DNA from: Branchiostoma floridae
Lineage: Eukaryota > Chordata > Leptocardii > Amphioxiformes > Branchiostomatidae
Reading direction: 5' to 3'
NCBI RefSeq assembly: GCF_000003815.2
Contig: NC_049997.1
Span: 1,243,493-1,307,492 of the forward strand
Length of the DNA: 64,000 nt
Shown here: piece after piece, positions 22,501 through 34,500 of the stretch
How positions within the stretch are numbered: position 1 is the stretch's first letter
Layout of the letters: each line of letters begins with the position of its first letter
Position numbers and translations under genes: made by a program
The notes under the pieces: model-generated
The model's database searches: none
Told to the model about the DNA's origin: nothing
The model's input: only the letters and a program-made list of their open reading frames with translations

Positions 22501-25500
22501 GACTGCAATCTGATGTAGAGACTAGCATTTTGTCAAAAGATTGACGAAGAGAACGCGGAGCAAAATACTGTCCGTTTTCTTGAGCACCATCTCTCACATC
22601 TGCCTACTGTTGACACACAATATACTATAAATGCATTTAAGTTCACGGAGATTTAATTCCGCGGTAGCGGGAAAATGAACTTTTCGCGGTGGTTTTAATT
22701 TTGCAGTAGCACCATTCACTGTACGTTAAGTCTCTTACAGTAACTGTTATGGAAAAATATTCGCGGAGCAGCAGCCGCCGCGAACATTAATAAAACCACC
22801 GGGAAAGTTTCTGCATTTACAGTAGTATAAAATAACCTATGTATGTCCAGATATAACCTCCTTGACTGGATGTACTAAATTTCTGTACTCGGTTATAATT
22901 CTTGATTGTACAAACGAGGAGGTTAAAATTCCTATTTTCAACCTCATTGTTTGTACTGATCTTTAAGCTGTTGATAATCACAGCGGCATGTTTTACATCT
23001 TTCTGGGCAGGTATTATTTTATTGTGAAATATGGGTAATCATGACTCAAACATGACTCTGAAAGCATTTCTCCTCGCACAACTATAAGGCCAAACTTTGG
23101 GCCACTTGAAACATAACATTTCTGGCAAAAGTTATTACCATTATGATAATGACTTGTTGGCTTATAATGATACCATGTTTTGCAAATTCTAGCTTAAAAT
23201 TTATTGTCTATATTTTCCAAATCTTGGTTCTTTTTGAACTCTTGCATAAGATTTGGAGTCTTCTGTATCCTAAGTTATCACAGATGCTAATGAAGTCATG
23301 ATGTAATGTCTATGATATAACACTACATTACCTTTGCCCTTTTAGGAGGAGGGGGTGGATCTGGAATGGGCACTTTCCGCTTCCTAGTGTAGGCCGAGTC
23401 TGGTATGGAGGAACAACCCGGCTGACGCTCATCATAGGGGTGGGGACGGTTGGCAGTCTGTTCCACAGGGGTTGGGGTATGATTAACAGGGGGTAAGTTA
23501 TTCTGTCATATTCTATGTTAACATTGCCTATAATCTTAACTTGAAAGTTCATTTTGTATCATGCTAGGGAAGTTGAACTGTAATTTCCAACACAAACACT
23601 TAGTGGACTTACCCAAATTGTCGACTTATCAGCTCCAGTCCTTGTCAAGGAATAAACAATCCACTGCTTCTGTGATGTTACAGTATGCAGATGGCACACG
23701 TGATCTGGCGAGCAGTGGATTGTTAGTTGCAGGAAGTCTATAGCGCCCACTGCCTCTGTATAGGGATGGTTGTTAATCTCTGAGGTACATGTAGATGGCT
23801 TTTTTTATCTGTCTAGTAGCAGAAAAGTCTGGTACTCAGTCTAGGATTTTCACTTTGTCCAGTGTGACTCTACTGTGTTGAGAAACTTCTGAGGTTGTTG
23901 AAGTCAGGTGTTTGTGCTTATGAAACCTGGTTTTAAGTTATCTCTCAGTCTCCTTAATGTAGGTCTCTTTGCACAGGTCTATGATGCTGTTTTGACCTTG
24001 GCACTTTGTTTGATACACAACACTACACTTGTTTTCACTCGGGATTTTGTCTTTGGTGCTACCAGGATGTTGAGACTTCTGGACAGCCTGAAGCAGGTTT
24101 TAATCATGTGACCTGAAAATCCTTCAAAGCCCTACTGACACCCCTTTCATGTAAGGAAGCACAGACCTTTCACATAAGGATTTGCAAAACAATTTTTGAG
24201 CACAAACACTTGAATCAACCTCAGAAGTTTCTTAACACAGACATATAAAGAGTCAGTTGAACACTCGGTCACACTGTACAAAGTGAAAATCTTCAAGGAC
24301 ATAGAACCAGACTTTTTTGCTAGAGGGATCAAAGATTCCATCTACATCAGAGCTAAATTATATTAACCATTCCTAGAGATGGTGGGCCATAGACATCCTG
24401 CAACTTACATGTCACGATCCACTACTCACCGAGTCACATGTACTCTCTACATAACATGACATCCTGAAGCAGTGGATAGTTCATTGCTTGACAAAGACTA
24501 TTTTTTTCAGTAAACACAAAACACATCTAGACAGAACTCCCTTAAAGCAACATCAGACTGGTAGAAACCAACTGCAATGTCACAGGTATAGCAGGGCAGA
24601 TAATATACCCATGTCTGGAACATCTGTATCTATATCGCTGGTATAACCGCCGTTCGGCGTAACACACCAGTGCGGTACATCTCTGAGTACATTCTGGACA
24701 GGGGTATATTCTGGCCTGCTATACCTGTGCTGATGCTGAAAACACAACATGTACCATTTGCTCGGAAAGTGTACAATCCATAATAGGTATGTTGGTCACA
24801 GAGTGATTCCAGGGCTCGAAATACATTTCCTGCATACCTGCACTGGTGCAGGTAACATTGAAAATTACCTGCACCAGACAAATTTTACCTGCACCACTCT
24901 AAATTTAGAAAGTATGGATCATACTAAAATCATTGAGGAATAATTTTTATGTTTCTTTTATTCTTAATAGTTAGGTAACATTCAAAGCAGCTAATAACAA
25001 TCCACATACACCTACACCTTAGGACATTTATGTATAAACCCCAGTACATGGACCGGTGCAGGTTAGGTGCAGGTAGACACCAGAAATACCTGCACAGCTC
25101 CAGTTTTACCTGCACTAACCTGCATATGCAGGTGGTATTTCCAGCCCTGGACTCCCTATGTCAGTGAACCTTTAACGGTAGTTCACCTTTATCTGCAGAG
25201 TAACCTATATTTGTTGTGTTTACCCACATGGTATTTGGGGATATCAAGTCGATGGTTTCAACTTGTAATAATTGTTCAAACTATTGTAGTTTGAAACTAT
25301 CGTCCGTCGACTTCCTATCCCTAAATACCCATTTTTGAAAGCAACAGATATACGTTACCCTTTGGATAAAGGGGAAGTAGCGTTACATAGAAAGAGCTGT
25401 AAGACTTCTCGGGGACTGACCTCTTCTACACCTTCCTTCATTCCATCAGCCACTCCACCTGACAGTGAAACATGGATAATCAGTTTATAATAGACAACAT

Positions 25501-28500
25501 ATGACTTGCCGGCAACATGTATATTTAGTCTTTTATACATTAAGAAGACCTAAAATGACAGCTGAGGACTGTGGTGCGTACCGGTTCGCCGAACCGGACT
25601 TGGACTTGCTATAACTTTCGGTTCAAGTCCGGTTAAAACCGGAACGTAGAAAACCGTTTTTTTGGAAAACCGGAAATCTATTACTTGTTGTATATTAGTG
25701 TCATCTAAAAAACGCTAGATACCTATGTTACTTTATTAACTGCAGCCAACGGGCCCCAAAATAACTGTTTGCGAAAATAGATTGTCCTACCACCATGAGC
25801 GGGCCATTAGCACATGGTCGCGCCACCGTCCGCACAGAAACTTTCTTTCAAAATCCGGCAACGCGGTTTGTCGCTTGTCGGGCTACTTCACTAAAAGCAT
25901 GGGCTAGCAGTTTGTTAAAAAGAAACACAGACACCTTTATTTAAATAAATATTATGAAGTCTTAAACTTATTTTATATTTCTCTTCTTTAAATCTGTAAC
26001 GAATAAGCGTACAATTTATTTGTAAGGTTAAATGTAGAGAATAATGAAACCGCACGCATCGCTTCTACCCGCATTACAGTAGGCTATCCCAATGACCCGT
26101 ATTGACCTCAGTCGCAAACGCCATGCTGAAATTTCGGGCCGTCAAAACACAAGCCGAAAAGGCCATATTCTACCGTGATTTCCCGACAATTATCATTGAA
26201 AATCGATGTTGCTACACCTTTGAAAATGACACTGTCGTCTTCGGCAATATTTTTATCGCATGCGGCCCGATCGAGGGGTGGTCGCAGCCGCCGGATACGC
26301 TAGCTAGGGGACCTCGTATAGGGCAAGTCGCTTAATGCTTGTGTTGATGCAGAAAAATTTGGCGGCCGTCAAAAAACGGACTTATAAGTCCGGACCTGAA
26401 CCGGAATCTCTGGACTCGAGTCCGGACCTGAACCGGAATGTGAGCTCTGGTACGCACCACTAGCTGAGGATGTCTAAATATCCTTAATAATCAATCATAT
26501 ATATCTGCTTACTATTCAAAACCTTTGTTGCGTCGATGTAGGTTAGACATCCAGGTTATAAGATACACCCAAATGTAGTTACTCAAACAACTGGATATGG
26601 TTTTGGAAACGGTCAGACGTTTCGGATAGAATCCACTATCCTTCGTCAGTGACACTGATATCCCTAAATACCCATTTTTGAAAGCAACGGATATAGGTTA
26701 CCCCTCGGATAAAGGGGAAGTAGCGTTACTGACAAAGGATAGTGGGGAAGTAGTGTCACTGACGAAGGATAGTGGCCTCTGTGAAAATTCAAGCGTCTCA
26801 GACGGCGAAACGCCGTTTGCGACAACCGTCCAAGGCGTCTTAAATTGTTGGGACGCTTTGGACGGTTACGGCGGCGGACGGCATGGGACGGGCTTTTGAA
26901 CGCCCGACGAAACGTCCAAGACGGTCCGAACGGCATTACAAATGCTTGGACGCGTCTAGATTGGCACTTTAGACGCGTCCGGTCGGACGTTCGGGACGTC
27001 CGAGACGGCGTCTGAAAGCGGGCAGCCGGACGCTCCCGCGCTCCGTCGGGCGGGCCCCCCGCTGGGAACAGACGTCTCTGCGGACGGACCAGACGCCGAT
27101 TGCGACGGACGTAAATGACGTAATCCAGGCTGCTGGGACGGATCGGACGCCGATTGCGACGGGCATAAACGGCGTAATCAAGGCCGCTGGTACGGGCGGT
27201 AGCCTCCACCACGCCTTCCCACGGGGGGGTACAGATTGTAAAATTCGACAGAAAATGGAATGAAAGGCCAAGAGGCAGTCATCGCTATATTATTAAAGGT
27301 TAATATCTGGGCCAAACTCCTAGCAAAATATTTTTTCTTCAAGACACAGTTTTAGTTAGTCAGGCAGTACGGTAGAAACTCATAACGGGCCGGTGCATTT
27401 AATTTGGAACGTGCGTAGACGGCTGCCCGGACGCCGTTTCTGACGCCGTCCGGTCACGGCTATAATTTTATGGCCTGTTGGGACAAGCGTTGCCACATAC
27501 CAAACAAACAAATATTCAGCCTGAGGCAGTGGAAGACCACCCACGACCGGGCCGTCAGGTTTAGTTAAAATCAAACGCAACTTGAACAAATTTCTTCGTA
27601 AATTCAGACATACTTCGCGGCGTTTGATAAACTTTGCTACATGTATGAAATTCAATCCGACCTTCAATCGTGTCCGCGGCTCTTTGTGCCGCCGTGCCGC
27701 CCGCACTGTCACACGTCAGATAATGGACGAGCCCACATAACATCAAGGGTGAATACAGGACGTTTTATAATTCTCTATCGTACATTTTAATCGCAATAGT
27801 CTTAATTAAAGACTGGATACATTGTAAATGTGCAATACATTTTCTACAAAGCTCATATGTCATTTTTATTTCGCGGTAGCGAAACAAATTCGTCCGTTTC
27901 ATAAGTTCCCAACCCCTAGTAGTTGGGAGGGCCGATTTCATTGACGGCAAAATCGGTAGGTGCTATCTCATTATCTGTTGTCTAAATCATTATCATTATC
28001 ATTCTTAATCGAAACCACAGATATTTTTTACAAGTATTTTACATCGTGTTCATAAGTCTTTTTATGTTGTGGCATCAAAGTAAGATCCTAAATCTTATCA
28101 TTCCTTTGCGTATGTGGGGAGGGCACCGAAACTTTGCAACCGTCGTCGGCAAACTTTGCAACAACATGTTGTACAAAAATAAGAATAAAATGAGTATTCA
28201 CTTACCGGCGACAGCAAAGTATCGACAGTCAGCTAACGGAAGGACGCTGCTTCTTTTGACGGCATCTGTGATTTCTCCTGTCCGTTACGTTTCACAGTTG
28301 CTTCAGGTAAGTAGTATGATTTATCCCCCTTGTCGGCCTACGACAAATAATTTTTGAACATTCTTTTTTAGTATAAATAACGAATAAAGTCATCGCCGTA
28401 AACCCAACCTCAGCACAATGTCGTAGAAACATCAACTGCTACTTCTAGACGTGATGTCCTTGGTCTAAAAGTAAGCAAAATTTTAACAAACAGACATAAA

Positions 28501-31500
28501 ATCCACAGAAATAGTCACCTTCTGAACATATGTCCTGCAACCGCCGGATTGTTCAACGGTCTGAAATTCGAATTCACCCGCTGAAATAGGCACATGTGCA
28601 GAAGTTAAAACGTCATGTTTCCCGTGGGGATAAGGACAGACGCAAGCCGTCTGAGGGCGTCGGGTTCCTAAGTATTTTATAGCCCCATCAGTGGCCGTCT
28701 CAGACGGCCGTCTCAGACGTCTTTCAGCCGTCTGGGCGTCCAACAAAAAAACTGACAGAACGGCCCGGACGCTCACGATGTGTTCGCGGCCGTTTCTGAC
28801 GGTGATTGTCGCGTCCAGAGAGTTTGAAACGCGCTCAGACGCCTTTGGACGCTTGTAGACGCCGTCTTAGCAGTTTCGGACGCTTGGATTTTCACAGAGG
28901 GGATTCTATCCGAAATGTCTGACCGTTTCCAAAACCATATCCAGTTGTTTGAGTAACTTTGTAACTTTTTGAAAACCTTTGTTGGTTTCTATGGAAGATC
29001 TTGAAGTCTGTAGTATATAAACCTTGCTCAGGCACTGCAACCTCACCATTCTGTCCTTCCCCTGCAGCCTCTGCTGTACCATCTTCACTGACAGGCTCTG
29101 CACCAGATACTACAGACACCTCCTCCGCCTTGGCCGCAGAAACGTCTCTCTCCGCCTGCACACCTGTTGGAATGTCTGTCATCTGCTTGGACTGCTCTGT
29201 CTCCTGCTCCTCATCTTCCTCCCCACTGCCATAGCTGGGAAAACACAATCATCATCATCAGTTGACATGTTTACACACGACAGAGTTATACCGCCCCTTG
29301 CGGAGCGACATACCCTTTCACTGGCTAATTACAAGACGGGGATGCGCCAGGCCTCCCGTCTGGGTAAAATGGTGTAGATCACCGTGTGGCTGACACAAGA
29401 TAGATGTTCGCCAGACCTCCATATCGCATGCAGGTGATTTGAAGTGAATCACCAAAAACACAATCAAGTGGCCTTTAGTTTTTTAATATCACAAGATCTT
29501 AAAAGATCTTGTGATATTCAACAAGAAGCTACTACAAAGATACTTCTCAGTCAAGGGTGTAAACCACTTAAATTCTTGGGAGCATACTTTGGACTGGAGG
29601 GATAGAAATAACAACTTTGACAACAAGATATTTCCAACAAAGTTAAAGATGTATGACACCAGCTCTACTAACAACTACAACTTACAAACTGACCAAAGAT
29701 GAAGTGTATCTCATTTTGTCCAAACTGTAGAGTGTAATTTTCTTTGCTGCCTCTTTACTACCAAATAGAGAAAATATATCTCAGGAAAAGTACCCCCTAC
29801 TAACCTGGTGAGAGGTTGCAATCCACTCACTGACAGGTCAAGCTTGACAGGTGGCACATCAGGAGATATTCTGAAAAATACAACAGGAGATCAAGTTAGA
29901 TAAGCTCACATCACACAAACATAAAATAACTCATCTTGTGATGCAAGCAACAAAATAGGAAGTGAAAGTTTTACATGAAATCATCATCATCATTGGTCGG
30001 CTGCAGTTTGGACAACAGCAAGGTCCCTTCATGTTGCTGGCAGGGTCAGAGATCAGTGTTTTGGTGAGAGTTGGCCATAGTTATCTCTCAGGAGTTGCTA
30101 AATGTACTTAGAGTAGATGGTAAGCTGGAATCTGTGTTTACCATGAAAAGGGACATAGACAGCACAGTTTGACAGGTACATTTATATAGATAAAGACATA
30201 CGGAGTACACATCCAAGAAAATTGAGCTGTCTCGTTGGCACATGCTCTATCTAACAAGTAATAAATAATCCAAACAGTTGGGTACCAGGTACCGGTAAAA
30301 AAACGTTTTTTTTCTTATTGGACCTGTCCAGAAAAAACGGACCTGAAAAAAATAGGTGGACCGGATGTTGGACCTAATAGAAAATTAACAGATGGTTTGA
30401 TCAGGTATTCACACATTTGTAGGTCCCGGCAGAAAATAACAAGAGTGAAGCAGAGTAGAGTTTGTAGTCATTTCTACAAAGTTTTACAGCCAATCATACA
30501 GGACCTGGTGCAGTTATCGTTGCAGGGTTTTAAAACGTCTGAGTGTGAGTCTAATACTCCACCAAACAGATTTCTTTGTAGTGAAATGGACCATTTTCAT
30601 GAGTCATACTGAATCAGGTCCAGGTTCAGGTCCGGACCTGAACCTGATCCTCTGGACCTGAACCGGACCTGGACCGGAATTTTCTGTATTGGTACCAGGG
30701 CTGTCTCCAGGACCCGTCCTTCCGTCCCTGGACGGAAATTTACTCGTCGGGACGGAAAAAATATTCACCCATTCCGTCCCAAAAAAATCTTAATTTCATG
30801 ACACTGAAAATGCAGTTTTGTAAGCTTAAAAAGGCAGGTTCAATAACTAAAATGATGCATGCGAACGATTGAATAACTAAAATAGGCGTCCGACTTAGAA
30901 TTTAATCGATTTTTGCCTTTTCCTTCACCACGCCTCCACTTTCCAAGCCGCGAGATAAACGCGGCCCCGATATATGGATATGTGTGAAGATTAGAGATCG
31001 GCAAAACGTGCTATTCGCGTGTTGCAAAAGAAGGCGAAGCTGCGGCGTTATCTTACCTAGCCACTGTTTTATTTCGCAATACCGATCGGATTGACGGAAT
31101 CACCCGGCCCTTATACGATTTAAAATCAACATTAACGGGAAACTGTAATTCATTATGAACCTAACACGGTGGATCAGAGATTATATTTCTTTACTCGGCT
31201 GTCGTGTGTGTGTCGGAGACCTCAGTAAACCGTACACTGTACTGGCGATCTCCATAGTTCTACAACCGTCAACAAAAGAGGTTTTTCCCCTGGTGTAAAC
31301 TATAAATAGACGGCAAAAACTATATTCTCGTCGTCTGCATCTACGATGTGACAAAGCCACGGTCGATTCTTGCGAAATGTATCTTCAAAAGCACTTTTCT
31401 GCTTGGATTTGGGAGAGAGTCCGCAGCGCCGTGTTCGTAAAGTCCCGCGCTTCTTCGTGATTGACATGGTGTTACCGCTTTGTCCGCGCCGCTGCTGGCT

Positions 31501-34500
31501 GTGATTGGTGGGAAGTTGATTGGATTTATAGAATAATGACGCACGTCCTGTCGCAGGCGCTACTTCAAAAGGCTGCCGCCGAAGCTGCTACCATGGTAAC
31601 AACACGTCCAGCCACATTTTCCAACTCGCTGCTATTACAGCTTACATACATAATTTTCGGCTGCATTTAACGCTGTTTTCACGGGGAAATGTCGGGAATC
31701 GAACTTGTATACTTTTTTTGCCGACCGTCCACTAAAATCATACGGAAGTAGCCCGCCGAAAAATGTAAGTAGGAGACTATTTTTACAGTGAGCCCGCATG
31801 TTTTGACGGTTGACTGCCGACCCCATCACATGCCCCCGCATAGGTTGCCCCTTACGGAAAGTTTAGCCGTGAAAACATTTTTTGTTCTGCGTAGTTTGGG
31901 TTGAGTTTTGGAATTCGGATTGACATTTATTTTATATCAGAAAATAACTATCGGGAGACTGTTTTCTTATCGCAGTATTCTTACCCAGCGCTGTGAACAT
32001 GACCGCTGTTGGCAATTTTTCTCCGATCTTTTGCAAATCTGTACCCTTTGGACGGTACTGGACGATGAGCAGAAAGGTGTCAACTTTATCGAGAAATGTT
32101 CATTTCTTGGTGGTTAAAGAAACAGCAACACGACACCAGCAAAATGAAGAGTTATTAAGCAAAATATGGTGTAGAATTTTAATTAAGAATTAGAATTAAG
32201 AAAGTTAATTGATCATGAGCAACCAGTACCAGACAAAATAGGTGATGTAAACTTCCTTTTGATACGATCTTACGAGCTGAAATGCGTCAATGTCCCTCGG
32301 CCAATAATGCCAACACCCGCGGCGTTATCCAGTCCCCGAACTATCCACACATTATCAACAAATACGTGAAAATGACGACGTACAAGTATCATGGTAAATT
32401 TCAGAGTGTAAACGTTACACTGCTTAACGGACAAAATATTTCGTCAGTTAAATGCCCGACCAAGGGGCGGGCAGTCGGAACAAAGCCTTTTGTTTCGAGA
32501 TCGTGGGGTGTCGGTAGTCCTACTTTGCGGAATGAAATTTTGCCTCTGAAAATACGTGAAATAGCGTCTTAGAGGGTTTGAATTTTAAAATTTTCCCGGG
32601 GGAGCATGCCCCCGGACCCCCCTAGTTTGGCGAGCGCCTGCGGCGCTCGCGTCGGGCCTTCGGCCCTCCCCCACCCCACCCCCCCCCACAAAATTTGGGA
32701 CGGAAATAAATTTCAAGCTGGAGACAGCACTGATTGGTACCCACCACTACTCCTAACGGTCTTACCTGCTTCCCTGTCCTGCTCCTGTTCCCCTGGGTGA
32801 CTGAGTGCCGGCCTGCATGCCTGTGGTGTCCACCTCAGTATGCATGGTCTGGTCCACCTCACCAGACAGAACAAACAGTTTCAAATTATGTTTCACTGCA
32901 TTTTCAGAATGCGTTTGATTGTCTACTACTGATTATACAACATGTTGAAGCCTGAAGCACATCCAGTTATAACTGTTAAATGCACATACCTACGAAAATG
33001 ATCTTAACAGTACTTAAAAGTACAGTCCAAAAAGTACTATCCTTATCCTTGCTCAAAGGCCTTGTTGAAACTCACTTTGGCTATCATTTTACCAGTGCCC
33101 AATGATGAAAACTGATAAAGTATGTTTTGAAGGATCTTATCTGGTTGTCAGGGGAAAAATACTTGGGCAGAGTCTGGCAGATGATCTACTTGTCATATAT
33201 TACCACAACTCTCCTGATTCACTGAATCTTTCAGCATAATGTACAAATGGCCCTTAAAGAACCTTTTACATTAAAGACATCTTAAGGTCTAAACTAACCT
33301 GTGTGGCGCAGTCCAGGTGGATGCCCGTGTTGCCGAGGTCGATGTTAGCGGAGGGTTTAAAGCCGCCCTCAGACTGAGGGGTGGACAGGGAGCTGGCGGA
33401 TCCAGCATCTTCCATGAAGTCATACTGACCAAGAATGGTGCACCCTCTAAACTCATCTTCACCTTCATTATCTGATGTTACCATGCTGTCACTGGGGGAA
33501 GAAGGATGAAATCAGTACACATTAACACATGTTCCATGTAGTCATACTGACCAGGCATGGTGTGCCCCTCCCCTCCACCTTCATTATCTGATGTTACCAT
33601 GCTGTCACTGGGGGAAGAAGGATGAAATCAGTACACATTAACACATGTTCCATGTAGTCATACTGACCAGGCATGGTGTGCCCCTCCCCTCCACCTTCAT
33701 TATCTGATGTTACCATGCTGTCACTGGGGGAAGAAGGATGAAATCAGTACACATTAACACATGTTCCATGTAGTCATACTGACCAGGCATGGTGTGCCCC
33801 TCCCCTCCACCTTCATTATCTGATGTTACCATGCTGTCACTGGGGGGGGGGGGGGGGAAGGATTAATAAAATCAGTATAAACAATACAATCAACACTCTG
33901 TCTCCAGTCACTGAGGGGAGAATAGCAATATCAGCATACTTAAACTCTCAGAGAATGTTCAGTTAAGCGTTGACACAAGCACATTTAGATGCTTTGCTGT
34001 TGTAATGCTTACAAGTGCATATATTTACTACTAACATTAAGTTAAGACAGCTTAAATCCACAGGTGACTCCGATAAAATGTTTTGAGTCACCAAAAGAGA
34101 AGATTATATGTCTTTGAGCACCTTACAAAGAACAAGACCTAAATCTTTCAGCCACAGGAGACAATGAATGTTAAATGTTGGACCCTGACACTTACTGGAT
34201 GACCCTTCTAATTAAAATGTACACAAATTTTGATCCATTTGTTTGCTGATTCATAATGAAAAACCAAAGAAAAAGATGTTTTGATTAAAAAGATGATACA
34301 GATGAGTCAACAGAGCCAGTAGAATTAGTGGAATTCAATCAAGCTTTCACACCTGACACTACACAAACACAAAAGGGAAAGCTAGAATACCTGGGTGTCT
34401 GTTGGGAGTTTCCCCTCAGGTTGACAGGCATGCTGATGGTGGGTCTGTGCTCCATGACGCTGTCTTCTGTTGGGCACCTGTTGGGTGTCTGTTGGGAGTT

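Noticed and set aside
26664-27271. 182- and 100-codon open stretches, Arg/Pro-rich
   Set aside because: They lie within GC-rich subrepeats of the element 26776-28900, where stops are rare for compositional reasons; both strands are open.
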